DNA of 64,000 bases from Microvirga subterranea (GTDB lineage Bacteria; Pseudomonadota; Alphaproteobacteria; Rhizobiales; Beijerinckiaceae), in NCBI RefSeq assembly GCF_003350535.1, contig NZ_QQBB01000001.1, positions 836,213 to 900,212 on the forward strand. Direction: 5' to 3'. Of this stretch, positions 11,752 to 20,182 are shown piece by piece. Position numbers and translations under genes: made by a program. The stretch's first letter is position 1. Each line of letters opens with the position of its first letter. Below the pieces are notes generated by a model. It saw nothing but the letters and a program-made list of their open reading frames with translations. It ran no database searches and was not told the DNA's origin.

Positions 11752-13665
11752 TCAGGCAGCCTTCGCACGTCCGGCCACGCGCTGCCAAGCGTCGACGAGA
11801 CGCTGGAAGCGTGAGGCCATGTCGCCGATGGCCGCCTCGTCCGAGATCTCGCCCTTCAGCCAGCGGCGCGCCGCGTCGTTGAAGATGGTGCGGCCGACTG
11901 CGAAGCCCTTCACCTGGGGCTCGCTGGCGGCGGCCGCGAAGGCGGCCTCCAGCTCGTCCTCCGGCGCTTCGAGCCCGAGCAGGACGATGCCGCGGCAATA
12001 GGGGTCGTTGCGGGTGATGACCTCCCCGATGGCGCGCCAGGCCGCGGTGTCGCGCTGGGGTTCGAGCTTCCACCAGTCCGGCTTGATGCCGAGGTCGTAG
12101 AGGCGCTGCAGCACGGCCGGGATCGTGTCGGGCTTCAGCGGGCCGTTCTTGCCGGCGATGATCTCGACCAGGAGCTCGCGGCTGATGCGGCGCGCGGCGT
12201 CGTGGAGGCGCAGCAGCTCGCGCTCCTGGCGCTCCTTCAGGTCGGCCGGATCGTCCGGATGGTAGAAGCAGAGGCACTTGATCGTGTGTCCGACCGGCCA
12301 TTCGATGAGCTGGGCTCCCAGGCTGCCGCCGTTCTCGAAATCAAGCGGGCGCGAACCCGGCAACTCCACCGGGCGGCCGATCCAGAACGGGTGGTCGGCG
12401 GCGCGGAACAGGGCCTCGCGGCCATAGGTGCCGTCGATCAGCATGCCGAAGCCAGGCCGCCCGTCCGCCACCCGGGCCGTCGCCTGGACGGCCAGCACCT
12501 TGAACTCGGGAATGCGGTCGACCGAGGCGCCGACCTCCTTCGCCATGGTCTCGAGCTGCATGCGATGGTCGATGGCGAGCGCCATGAGGGTGTCGGGGGT
12601 GGGACGGCGGGTGGTCGCCCAATGGACGTGGTTGATGTCCTGGTCGAAGCGCAGGGCCTTGTGGAGGCTGCCATGCTTCAGGAAGTATTGCAGCTCCGTG
12701 AAGGTCGGGATCTCAGGCGAGCAGAGGAGCCGCGAGACCGCGAAGGCGCCGCTCGCATTGGCATAGGCGCAGCAGGTCTCCAGCGCCTCGTCCTTCAGCC
12801 AGCCGCGCAGGAAGCCGGACATGAACGCGTCGCCGGCGCCGAGCACGTTGTAGACCTCGACCGGGAAGCCCGGCCCCTTCACGCCGTCGTCGAGGGAGGC
12901 CGGGATCTCGCCCGGGAACACCACGCAGCCCATGGGGCCGCGCTTGCACACGATGGTGGCCGTCGAGACGGCGCGGATCGCCTGGATAGCCGCGAGCGTG
13001 TCCTCGGAGCCGCCGGCGATGTGAAGCTCCTCCTCGGTGCCTACGATGAGGTCGCAGTCGGCCAGGATCGGCTTCAGGTGCTCGGTCACCGCATCGGAGC
13101 GGACATAGCGCGAGTCGCCGGCCCCGTGGCCGAGGAGGCCCCAGAGGTTCGGGCGATAGTCCACGTCGAACACGACTTTCCGGCCGTTCGCCTTGGCGAT
13201 GCGGATGGCCTTGCGCTGCGCGGCTGCGGTGTTCTCGCGGGAAAAATGCGTGCCGGTGACCACGATCGCGCCGGCCGACGCGATGAAGGCCTCGTCGATG
13301 TCGTCCTCGCAGAGCGCCATGTCGGCGCAGTTGTCCCGGTAGAAGATCAGCGGGAAGGAATCCTCGTCGCGCACGCCGAGGATTACCAGGGCGGTGAGGC
13401 GCTGCGGATCGGTCACGATGCCGTCCGTCGCCACGCCCTCGCGCTCCATCTGCTCGCGGATGAACCGGCCCATGGCCTCGTCGCCGACGCGGGTCACGAG
13501 GCCGGACTTCAGCCCGAGCCGCGCGGTTCCGATCGCGATGTTCGACGGACAGCCGCCGACGGCCTTGGAGAAGGAAGCCATGTCCTCGAGGCGCCCGCCG
13601 ACCTGCTGGCCGTAGAGGTCGACCGAGGCGCGGCCGATGGTGATGACATCCAGGGTCGGCTTCAT
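11752..13665 (-). CDS. iolC: 5-dehydro-2-deoxygluconokinase fused to a DUF2090 (aldolase-like) domain
   Basis: 637 residues, about twice a plain IolC. The N-terminal PfkB kinase domain (about 1-325) begins DVITIGRASVDLYGQQVGG, has the sugar-binding AVGGCPSNIAIG and the catalytic GAGDAF motif (Asp about 279). It phosphorylates 2-deoxy-5-keto-gluconate. The C-terminal part (about 330-630, starting near MALAIDHRMQLE) is a DUF2090 TIM-barrel domain, widely annotated as the 2-deoxy-5-keto-gluconate-6-phosphate aldolase module; its catalytic role is less well established. First gene of the leftward iol operon, divergent from idhA, with two candidate operators between them. Confidence 0.95.
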   Translation of the reverse strand: MKPTLDVITIGRASVDLYGQQVGGRLEDMASFSKAVGGCPSNIAIGTARLGLKSGLVTRVGDEAMGRFIREQMEREGVATDGIVTDPQRLTALVILGVRDEDSFPLIFYRDNCADMALCEDDIDEAFIASAGAIVVTGTHFSRENTAAAQRKAIRIAKANGRKVVFDVDYRPNLWGLLGHGAGDSRYVRSDAVTEHLKPILADCDLIVGTEEELHIAGGSEDTLAAIQAIRAVSTATIVCKRGPMGCVVFPGEIPASLDDGVKGPGFPVEVYNVLGAGDAFMSGFLRGWLKDEALETCCAYANASGAFAVSRLLCSPEIPTFTELQYFLKHGSLHKALRFDQDINHVHWATTRRPTPDTLMALAIDHRMQLETMAKEVGASVDRIPEFKVLAVQATARVADGRPGFGMLIDGTYGREALFRAADHPFWIGRPVELPGSRPLDFENGGSLGAQLIEWPVGHTIKCLCFYHPDDPADLKERQERELLRLHDAARRISRELLVEIIAGKNGPLKPDTIPAVLQRLYDLGIKPDWWKLEPQRDTAAWRAIGEVITRNDPYCRGIVLLGLEAPEDELEAAFAAAASEPQVKGFAVGRTIFNDAARRWLKGEISDEAAIGDMASRFQRLVDAWQRVAGRAKAA

Positions 13666-13734
13666 GCTATCCCTCCCGCTCCCGAAGACGGTTCTTCAAC
13701 CGTGTTCTGGCCATTTTGCGGCTCTTGCAGCTAT

Positions 13735-13748
13735 GGAATGTTTATTCT
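13735..13748. promoter_or_regulatory. Candidate IolR operator A (GGAA-N6-TTCT)
   Basis: GGAATGTTTATTCT, embedded in the wider imperfect palindrome TGGAAT-N4-ATTCTA. It lies in the 152-bp divergent region between iolC and idhA, 70 bp upstream of the iolC start and 83 bp upstream of idhA. The same TGGAAT-N4-ATTCTA string recurs at 15778-15793 in front of the transporter genes. A GGAA-N6-TTCC motif has been reported for rhizobial RpiR-type IolR; binding by the RpiR protein encoded here is inferred. Confidence 0.7.
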
Positions 13749-13764
13749 ATTAGCAGTTTGAGCT

Positions 13765-13778
13765 GGAACATCAATTCC
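13765..13778. promoter_or_regulatory. Candidate IolR operator B (GGAA-N6-TTCC)
   Basis: GGAACATCAATTCC, an exact GGAA-N6-TTCC palindrome. Its start is exactly 30 bp from that of site A, close to three helical turns, so two dimers could bind on the same DNA face between iolC and idhA. Assignment to the local RpiR regulator is inference. Confidence 0.7.
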
Positions 13779-13817
13779 AAATTTGCCTATGAGCCGGCAA
13801 AAGATCCCGGGGGAAAC

Positions 13818-14807
13818 ATGATCAGGATTGCCGTATTGGGAGCAGGCCGCATCGGCCGCATTCACGGACGCAACGCCGCCGACCACGCCGACGCCCGGCT
13901 CGTGGCCGTGGCCGATCCGCATGCGCCCTCCGCCCAGGAGCTGGCCGCCGCGACGGGTGCGGATGTCGCCTCCCTCGACTCCATCGTCGAGCGGTCGGAC
14001 GTCGATGCCATCCTGGTCTGCACACCGACCACGACCCACGCGGATCTCATCGAGCGCGGCGCGCGCGCCGGCAAGGCGGTGTTCTGCGAGAAGCCGGTCG
14101 ATCTCTCCAGCGCCCGGATCCAGACCTGCCTGGCCAATGTCGAGAAGGCCGGCACGCCGCTCATGATCGGCTTCAACCGCCGCTTTGACCCGAACTTCGC
14201 GAGCCTGCGCCGCCGCCTGGCGGACGGCGAGGTCGGCGAGGTCGAGATCGTCACGATTCTGTCGCGCGATCCCGGCCCGCCGCCGGTGAGCTACATCGCC
14301 ACCTCGGGCGGGCTTTTCCGCGACATGATGATCCACGACCTCGACATGGCACGCTTCCTGCTCCTCGGCGACGAGCCGGTGGAGGTGCACGCGGTCGGCT
14401 CGTCCCTGGTCGATCCGGCCATCGGGCAGGCGGGCGACGTGGACACGGCGGCCGTCATGCTCAAGACCGCCAAGGGCCGTATCGTCCAGATCTCCAACTC
14501 CCGCAGGGCCACCTACGGCTACGACCAGCGCATCGAGGTCCACGGCTCGAAGGGCATGATCCGCGCCGGCAACATCCACCGCACCACCGTCGAGGTGGCG
14601 ACGGGCGCAGGCATCACGGCCGACCCGGTCCAGGACTTCTTCCTGGAGCGCTATGCCGACGCCTACCGGGCCGAGCTCGACGCCTTCCTGAAGGCCGTGA
14701 AGGCCGGCACCGCCTGCGACCCGACCGGCTACGACGGCCTCATGGCCCAGCGCCTCGCCGATGCGGCGACGGAATCGGCGCAGTCGGGCAAGCCCGTGAA
14801 GCTCTAA
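13818..14807 (+). CDS. idhA: myo-inositol 2-dehydrogenase
   Basis: 329 residues, Gfo/Idh/MocA family, NAD-dependent oxidation of myo-inositol to scyllo-inosose, the entry step of the pathway. The Rossmann motif AVLGAGRIGRIHG lies at the N-terminus and the family Lys is in CEKPVD (about 92); the C-terminal domain contains FRDMMIHDLDMARFLL with the catalytic Asp/His pair. The ATG is preceded by a good ribosome site (GGGGGAAAC); the frame runs further upstream through the operator region, so the shorter start is chosen. Divergent from iolC and followed by a rho-independent terminator. Also called iolG. Confidence 0.95.
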   Translation: MIRIAVLGAGRIGRIHGRNAADHADARLVAVADPHAPSAQELAAATGADVASLDSIVERSDVDAILVCTPTTTHADLIERGARAGKAVFCEKPVDLSSARIQTCLANVEKAGTPLMIGFNRRFDPNFASLRRRLADGEVGEVEIVTILSRDPGPPPVSYIATSGGLFRDMMIHDLDMARFLLLGDEPVEVHAVGSSLVDPAIGQAGDVDTAAVMLKTAKGRIVQISNSRRATYGYDQRIEVHGSKGMIRAGNIHRTTVEVATGAGITADPVQDFFLERYADAYRAELDAFLKAVKAGTACDPTGYDGLMAQRLADAATESAQSGKPVKL

Positions 14808-14831
14808 GGTTTGGTCACACAGGCAATATGG

Positions 14832-14857
14832 AGGCCGGGCATGTCCCGGCCTTTTTG
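14832..14857 (+). terminator. Rho-independent terminator of idhA
   Basis: Stem AGGCCGGG / CCCGGCCT with a 5-nt loop, followed by TTTTTGTT on the + strand. It lies between the convergent ends of idhA and the RpiR regulator gene; there is no T-run for the opposite strand. Confidence 0.85.
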
Positions 14858-14864
14858 TTGCGGC

Positions 14865-15713
14865 TCAGGCCTCCGCCCGTCGCTCGGCGGTACCGACGGC
14901 GAGCGCCATGGCGAGCGCGAAGGAGGCCGACAGGGACCGGAAGGCGCCGAAATCGGCCTCGGCCACCTCGAGCCACACATCCGCGCTCGTGACCAGGGGG
15001 CTGAAGGCCGAGTCGGTGATCGCCACCACGGGAATGTTCTTGCGCGCCGCCGCCGCGGCAAGATCCGCCGTCACGGGCGAGTAGGGCGTGAAGCTGATGG
15101 CGAGCACCGCGTCCCGCTCCGTGGCGGTCGCGAGCTGCTCCGGCCCGAGTTGGGCGATGTGGTCGATCAGGATCGCCCGCACCCCGAGCTTGCCGAACGC
15201 GTAGGCGAAATAGGCCGAGACCGGGAAGACCCGGCGGGCGCCCAAGAGATAGATCGTGTCGGCTTTCGCCAGCGTCTCGATGGCACGGGAGAACTCCTCC
15301 GGGCGCACCGACTCGCGCATGCGGTCGAGGGAGATCGCCGCCGCATCCGTGAAGCCTTCGAGCAGGGAGGCCGAATGGACGTGCGCTCCCTCCGAATCGC
15401 GCAGCACCCGCAGGCGCTCCCGGTAGTCGGGAAAGCGCTCGCGCAGGCGGTCGCGGAAGATCTGCTGCAGGTGGGAGAAGCCGTCATAGCCGAGGCTCTT
15501 GGCGAAGCGCACCAGGGTGGAGGGCTGGACGCCCGCATGCTCGGCGATACCGGCCACGGTCCCGAACGCCACTTCCTCGGGGTGGTCCAGCGCGAAGGCC
15601 GCGAGTTGCTTCAGCCGCTTGGGCATCGTGTCGCGGCGGGCGAGCAGGAGAGCCCTCAGGCTCTCGAAATCCTCCGGGATCGCATCCGTGACTGATGCTG
15701 AACGCTCCTCCAT
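14865..15713 (-). CDS. iolR: MurR/RpiR family regulator, probable inositol repressor IolR
   Basis: 282 residues from the ATG encoding MEERSASVTD; the longer open frame would run through the candidate operator and is rejected. An N-terminal HTH_6 domain (about 20-95, VAGIAEHAGVQPSTLVRFAKSLGYDGF) is followed by a SIS sugar-phosphate-binding domain (about 120-255, IYLLGARRVFPVSAYFAYAF and LAISFTPYSPVT). RpiR proteins sense phosphosugars through SIS; in rhizobia the IolR of this family represses iol genes until an inositol intermediate accumulates. Position in the middle of the island and the three GGAA-N6-TTCY boxes support this role. It is divergent from the transporter genes. Confidence 0.88.
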   Translation of the reverse strand: MEERSASVTDAIPEDFESLRALLLARRDTMPKRLKQLAAFALDHPEEVAFGTVAGIAEHAGVQPSTLVRFAKSLGYDGFSHLQQIFRDRLRERFPDYRERLRVLRDSEGAHVHSASLLEGFTDAAAISLDRMRESVRPEEFSRAIETLAKADTIYLLGARRVFPVSAYFAYAFGKLGVRAILIDHIAQLGPEQLATATERDAVLAISFTPYSPVTADLAAAAARKNIPVVAITDSAFSPLVTSADVWLEVAEADFGAFRSLSASFALAMALAVGTAERRAEA

Positions 15714-15778
15714 CGCCCGTCGGTTCTCCCCTTGCCGCACCTGACCTGACGGGAACTTGACACCGATCCCCAAGAAAT

Positions 15779-15792
15779 GGAATAAAAATTCT
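15779..15792. promoter_or_regulatory. Candidate IolR operator C (GGAA-N6-TTCT) upstream of the inositol transporter
   Basis: GGAATAAAAATTCT within TGGAAT-N4-ATTCTA, the same string as site A. It is in the 283-bp divergent region between the RpiR gene and the transporter operon, 66 bp upstream of the regulator start and about 205 bp upstream of the binding-protein start. TTGACA at 15757-15762 lies 16 bp before it and could be a -35 element for rightward transcription, in which case the box would cover the -10 region. The rest of this divergent region holds nothing else I recognise. Confidence 0.68.
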
Positions 15793-15996
15793 AAAGATAA
15801 CCACAAAACGCTCGATCATTCCGTTTTCGAGTGGTCGGGCCGGCAGAGGAAACGCCTTGGGACAAAGGATTCGCGGCCCGAATCACCTTGCCTCCTTCTC
15901 TGCCGAACTCCATCGCGCGGCCCCTTCGGCCGCAGCGTTCGTCGCAGCCGGGCGTCCGGGGCGATGCTCGAGTGCAGACAAACTGGGAGGAAACAG

Positions 15997-16938
15997 ATGA
16001 AGTCGCTCGTAACACGTCTGGCTGCCGCGGCAGCCCTCACCCTGGCAGCCGTGGCTCCGGCCGCCGCGCAGCAGAATACCCGCATCATCGTGGTCAGCCA
16101 CGGCCAGGCCAACGACCCGTTCTGGTCGGTGGTGAAGAACGGCGTGGCGGCAGGCGGCCAGGACATGAAGGTCCAGGTCGACTACCGGGCGCCCGAAACC
16201 TTCGACATGGTCGCCATGGGCCAGCTCATCGACGCGGCCGTCAACCAGAAGCCGGCCGGCCTGATCGTGTCGATTCCCGACGCCTCGGCGCTCGGCCCGT
16301 CGATCCAGAAGGCGGTGGCCGCCGGCATCCCGGTGATCTCCATGAACTCCGGCTCCGACGTGTCGAAGAAGCTCGGCGCGCTGCTCCATGTCGGGCAGGA
16401 CGAGGTCGAGGCCGGGCGCATCGCCGGCGCCAAGCTCAAGGAGATGGGCGGCAAGGTCGGCCTGTGCGTGAACCAGGAGGTCGGCAACGTATCGCTCGAC
16501 CTGCGCTGCAAGGGCTTCACGGAAGGGTTCGGCGGCAAGGTGACGGTCCTGCCGGTCACGAACGACCCGGCGGATGTGCGCGCCAAGGTGAAGGCGGCGG
16601 TCGCGGCCGATACCGCCATCGACACGATCCTGGCGCTCGGCGCCGGCACGGCGGGCGAGCCCTCGGTCGCGGCCGTGAAGGATGCCGGCAAGACGGGTGC
16701 GATCAAGGTCGCCACCTTCGACATGTCGGCCGGCTTCCTCAAGTCGGTGGCGAGCGGCGAGGCAGTGTTCGCCATCGACCAGCAGCAGTTCCTGCAGGGC
16801 TACCTCCCCGTGGTGTTCCTGGCCAACTACGCCAAGTACGGGCTCATGCCCGGCGGCGACGTCGCTTCGGGCCCGAACCTGGTCACGAAAGAAAAGGCCG
16901 CCCAGGTGATCGACCTGTCCGCCAAGGGCATTCGCTGA
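15997..16938 (+). CDS. ibpA: Inositol ABC transporter, periplasmic binding protein
   Basis: 313 residues. The start MKSLVTRL is preceded by GGGAGG seven bases upstream; the open frame extends further left but without coding character. A clear Sec signal peptide (LAAAAALTLAAVAPAAAQQ) is followed by a type I sugar-binding fold of the RbsB/Peripla_BP_4 group (IIVVSHGQANDPFWSVVKNG). With the permease and ATPase downstream it matches the IbpA-IatP-IatA inositol system of Caulobacter and rhizobia. Inositol as substrate is inferred from context and the shared operator. A stable hairpin follows the stop. Confidence 0.9.
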   Translation: MKSLVTRLAAAAALTLAAVAPAAAQQNTRIIVVSHGQANDPFWSVVKNGVAAGGQDMKVQVDYRAPETFDMVAMGQLIDAAVNQKPAGLIVSIPDASALGPSIQKAVAAGIPVISMNSGSDVSKKLGALLHVGQDEVEAGRIAGAKLKEMGGKVGLCVNQEVGNVSLDLRCKGFTEGFGGKVTVLPVTNDPADVRAKVKAAVAADTAIDTILALGAGTAGEPSVAAVKDAGKTGAIKVATFDMSAGFLKSVASGEAVFAIDQQQFLQGYLPVVFLANYAKYGLMPGGDVASGPNLVTKEKAAQVIDLSAKGIR

Positions 16939-16946
16939 TCGTTGCC

Positions 16947-16977
16947 GGAGCCCGCGGCCGACCGGGTCGCGGGCTCC
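16947..16977 (+). terminator. Intercistronic stem-loop after the inositol-binding protein gene
   Basis: Perfect 10-bp stem GGAGCCCGCG / CGCGGGCTCC with an 11-nt loop, followed by TCTATTTTC. It lies between the binding-protein gene and the permease gene of the same operon, so it probably acts as a partial terminator or 3' mRNA stabiliser that keeps binding-protein expression above that of the membrane components. Confidence 0.7.
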
Positions 16978-17011
16978 TCTATTTTCCAGGCATTCATGAG
17001 GGAAGGCTCCC

Positions 17012-18154
17012 ATGGCGGACACGACCCAGCCGACCGCAGATCTGTCTCCGGCGCCAGCCGTCAAGAAGATTCAGGACGAGCGTCTGCGCGAGGTCTCCTT
17101 CCTGACCAAGATCATGCGGCGCCCCGAGCTCGGCGCCCTGGCCGGGCTGGTCCTGGTCGCGATCTTCTTCTTCTCCACCGCCGACGCCTCGATGTTCACG
17201 CTGGCGGGCATCATGAACATCCTGTCGCCCGCCTCGCAGCTCGGCATCCTCGCCATCGCGGCGGCCCTGCTGATGATCGGCGGCGAGTTCGATCTCTCCA
17301 TCGGCTCCATGGTGGCCTTCACGGGCCTCGTCTTCGGCGCGTTCATCACGCTGAGCGGCTGGCCGCTGCTGCTCGCCATTGCCGGAACCCTCGCGGTGGC
17401 GGCGGTGCTCGGCGGCCTGAACGGCCAGATGGTGATCCGCACGCGGCTCCCCTCGTTCATCGTCACGCTCGCGTTCCTCTTCATCCTGCGCGGGCTCTCC
17501 CTCGTCGGACTGAAGTGGGCGACCGGCGGATCGACCCAGATGCGCGGCATCGGCGACCAGGCGGGCGAAGGCATCGTCCGCGAGCTCTTCTCGGGCGTCG
17601 CCTTCGAGGGCGTGTTCTCGTGGCTTGCGGCGCACGACGTCATCGCCAAGTTCCCGAACGGCCAGCCGACCGTGACGGGGGTCCCGGTCTCCATCGTCTG
17701 GTTCGTCGGCTTCGCGCTCCTTGCCACCTGGCTTCTCCTGCGCACCCGCGCCGGCAACTGGATTTTTGCTGCGGGCGGCGACGCCAACGCGGCGCGCAAC
17801 TCCGGCGTGCCGGTCGACCGGGTGAAGACCGCGCTCTTCATGCTCACCGCCTGCGCGGCAGCCCTGGTAGCGGTCCTCACGGTGCTCGATGCCGGCTCGA
17901 CCGACGCGCGGCGCGGCTTCCAGAAGGAGTTCGAGGCCATCATCGCGGCGGTCATCGGCGGCTGCCTGCTCACCGGCGGCTACGGCTCCGCCATCGGGGC
18001 GTTCTTCGGCGCCATCATCTTCGGCATGGTGTCGATCGGCCTCACCTACACGCGCTTCGACTCGGACTGGTTCCAGGTGTTCCTCGGCGCCATGCTGCTG
18101 CTCGCGGTGCTGTTCAACAACTTCATCCGCCGCAAGGTGACGGGGGAGCGCTGA
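17012..18154 (+). CDS. iatP: Inositol ABC transporter permease
   Basis: 380 residues, BPD_transp_2 (RbsC-like) permease with a cytoplasmic N-terminal tail of about 45 residues and roughly eight to ten membrane segments. Family signatures include [40 protein letters not shown] and [20 protein letters not shown]. Between the central segments there is a long periplasmic loop (about 165-225), longer than in E. coli RbsC. Start codon 2 bp after CTCC-C; next gene begins one base after the stop. Partner of the binding protein and ATPase in inositol import. Confidence 0.92.
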   Translation: MADTTQPTADLSPAPAVKKIQDERLREVSFLTKIMRRPELGALAGLVLVAIFFFSTADASMFTLAGIMNILSPASQLGILAIAAALLMIGGEFDLSIGSMVAFTGLVFGAFITLSGWPLLLAIAGTLAVAAVLGGLNGQMVIRTRLPSFIVTLAFLFILRGLSLVGLKWATGGSTQMRGIGDQAGEGIVRELFSGVAFEGVFSWLAAHDVIAKFPNGQPTVTGVPVSIVWFVGFALLATWLLLRTRAGNWIFAAGGDANAARNSGVPVDRVKTALFMLTACAAALVAVLTVLDAGSTDARRGFQKEFEAIIAAVIGGCLLTGGYGSAIGAFFGAIIFGMVSIGLTYTRFDSDWFQVFLGAMLLLAVLFNNFIRRKVTGER

Positions 18155-18155
18155 C

Positions 18156-18947
18156 ATGGACACGGCATCGAATGCTCCTCTCATTGACATCCGCAACGTC
18201 GTGAAGCATTTCGGCTCGGTGATCGCCCTCTCCGGCGTGTCGCTGACCGTCAACCGCGGCGAGGTGATGTGCCTGCTCGGCGACAACGGCGCCGGCAAGT
18301 CGACCTTGATCAAGACCCTGTCGGGCGTTCACCGCCCGACCAGCGGCGAGTTCCTGGTCGACGGGCGGAACGTGACTTTCTTAAGCCCGCGCGACGCGCT
18401 GGATGCCGGTATCGCGACGGTCTACCAGGACCTCGCCATGATCCCGCTCATGTCGGTGACGCGCAACTTCTTCATGGGGCGCGAGCCCGTGAAGGGCGTA
18501 TGGCCGTTCCGTTTCGTGGATTTCGACCATTGCGACGCGGTCACCCGCGAGGAGATGCACAAGATAGGCATCGACGTGCGCGATCCGCACCAGGCGGTCG
18601 GCACGCTCTCGGGCGGCGAGCGGCAATGCGTGGCCATCGCGCGCGCGGTCTATTTCGGCGCCAAGGTGCTGATCCTCGACGAGCCGACCTCGGCGCTGGG
18701 CGTCGCCCAGACCTCGATGGTGCTGAAATACATCCACCAGGTCCGCCAGAAGGGCCTCGGCGTCATCTTCATTACCCACAACGTGCGCCACGCCTATGCG
18801 GTCGGCGACCGCTTCACCGTGCTCAACCGCGGCAAGACGCTCGGCACGTACAAAAAATCCGAGATCGAGATCGAGGCGTTGCAGAACCTCATGGCCGGCG
18901 GCAAGGAATTGCAGGCGGTGTCCGAGGAGCTGGGCGGGATGGTCTAA
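18156..18947 (+). CDS. iatA: Inositol ABC transporter ATP-binding protein, single nucleotide-binding domain
   Basis: 263 residues. Walker [10 protein letters not shown], signature LSGGERQ, Walker [13 protein letters not shown] and switch His in [14 protein letters not shown] are all present. Many CUT2-class sugar importers use a tandem ATPase of about 500 residues; this is a half-size version like rhizobial FrcA, so it should function as a homodimer. It directly follows the permease gene. The last gene of the operon, a dehydrogenase, starts 15 bp downstream. Confidence 0.92.
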   Translation: MDTASNAPLIDIRNVVKHFGSVIALSGVSLTVNRGEVMCLLGDNGAGKSTLIKTLSGVHRPTSGEFLVDGRNVTFLSPRDALDAGIATVYQDLAMIPLMSVTRNFFMGREPVKGVWPFRFVDFDHCDAVTREEMHKIGIDVRDPHQAVGTLSGGERQCVAIARAVYFGAKVLILDEPTSALGVAQTSMVLKYIHQVRQKGLGVIFITHNVRHAYAVGDRFTVLNRGKTLGTYKKSEIEIEALQNLMAGGKELQAVSEELGGMV

Positions 18948-18961
18948 GGGGAAAGCAGGAC

Positions 18962-20101
18962 ATGACACCTCTCGGCGTCGGCCTCATCGGCACGGGCTAC
19001 ATGGGCAAGTGCCATGCGCTGGCCTGGAACTCCGTCGCGCCGGTCTTCGGCGACGTGGAGCGTCCGCGTCTCGCGGTGCTGGCGGAGGCCTCGCAGGAGC
19101 TGGCGGAGAAAAAGGCGCGGGAGCTCGGCTTCGAGCAGGCGACGGGGGACTGGCGCTCCCTCGTGACGGATCCGGCGGTCGACGTGGTGTCGATCACGAC
19201 GCCGAACGCCTTCCATCCCGACATGGCGATTGCGGCCCTGGAGGCCGGTAAGCACGTCTGGTGCGAGAAGCCGATGGCCACGAAGCTTACTGACGCGGAG
19301 CGGATGCTCGCCGCCGCCCGGGCTTCCGGCAAGGTCGCGGCTTTGGGCTACAACTACATCCAGAACCCGGTCGTCCGCCTGATCCGTCGCCTCCTCGACG
19401 AGGGGCGGATCGGCGAGGTCAATCATGTCCGCCTCGAGATGGACGAGGACTTCATGGCCGACCCGGAGGAGCTGTTCTACTGGAAGAGCGAGGCGACCTC
19501 CGGACACGGCGCGCTCGACGATTTCGGCGTCCACGCCTTGAGCCTGGTCTGGACGCTCTTCGGCGGCGTCAGGCGCGTCTGCAGCCACATGGCGAAGCCC
19601 TACGCGGACCGTCCGCTGCGTGAAGGCGGGCGTCGCGCTGTCGAGACCTACGACATCGCCACCACGCTGATCGAGCTGGAGAATGGCGCGTCGGGCGTGA
19701 TCGCCTTGAACCGCTCCGCCTGGGGTCGCAAGGGCCGCATCTTCGTGCAACTCTTCGGCTCCAAGGGCACCGTCGTGTACGACCAGGAGCGCATGAACGA
19801 GGTGCAGCTCTACACGACGGACGGTCCGAAGGAGATTCAGGGCTTCCGCACCATTCTCACGGCGCCGCACCACCCACCCTATGACAAGTTCATCCCGGCC
19901 CCAGGCCACGGCCTAGGCTTCAACGAGCTGAAGATCATCGAGTGCCGCCAGCTCATCGGACGCATCCGGGGCGAGGCCGCAACGCTGATCGAGTTCGAGG
20001 ACGGCATCCGCATCGAGCGCACGGTCGACGCCATCGCGCGCAGCGCCCATGCAGGGCAGTGGGTGGACGTGGCGACGGATCAGGGGAAACGGGCGGCTTA
20101 G
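18962..20101 (+). CDS. Second Gfo/Idh/MocA family dehydrogenase of the inositol island
   Basis: 379 residues; start ATGACACCTC preceded by GGGGAAAGCAGGA. Rossmann motif VGLIGTGYMGKCHA at the N-terminus, conserved Lys in CEKPMA, and LDDFGVHALSLVWTLFGG in the C-terminal domain. NAD(P)-dependent sugar or inositol oxidoreductase. Being cotranscribed with the transporter, it probably feeds an inositol isomer (scyllo- or D-chiro-inositol) or a methylated or glycosylated inositol into the pathway; the substrate cannot be read from sequence. It is clearly different from the 329-residue idhA product. Confidence 0.88.
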   Translation: MTPLGVGLIGTGYMGKCHALAWNSVAPVFGDVERPRLAVLAEASQELAEKKARELGFEQATGDWRSLVTDPAVDVVSITTPNAFHPDMAIAALEAGKHVWCEKPMATKLTDAERMLAAARASGKVAALGYNYIQNPVVRLIRRLLDEGRIGEVNHVRLEMDEDFMADPEELFYWKSEATSGHGALDDFGVHALSLVWTLFGGVRRVCSHMAKPYADRPLREGGRRAVETYDIATTLIELENGASGVIALNRSAWGRKGRIFVQLFGSKGTVVYDQERMNEVQLYTTDGPKEIQGFRTILTAPHHPPYDKFIPAPGHGLGFNELKIIECRQLIGRIRGEAATLIEFEDGIRIERTVDAIARSAHAGQWVDVATDQGKRAA

Positions 20102-20113
20102 GAGCCCACCCTC

Positions 20114-20173
20114 GTCATTCCGACACGATGATGTTTATAGGTTCCGGGCTCCGCTTTGCGGCCCCGGAATGAC
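20114..20173. repeat. Dispersed-repeat-like inverted repeat between convergent genes
   Basis: Outer arms GTCATTCCG (20114-20122) and CGGAATGAC (20165-20173) are perfect inverted copies, enclosing TTCCGGGCTCCGCTTTGCGG. This GTCATTCCGG...GAATGAC layout is typical of short palindromic intergenic repeats scattered through alphaproteobacterial genomes. It sits between the convergent ends of the dehydrogenase gene and recQ and may also serve as a transcription end. A genome-wide copy count is needed to confirm it is repetitive. Confidence 0.65.
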
Positions 20174-20182
20174 AGCGTGGTT

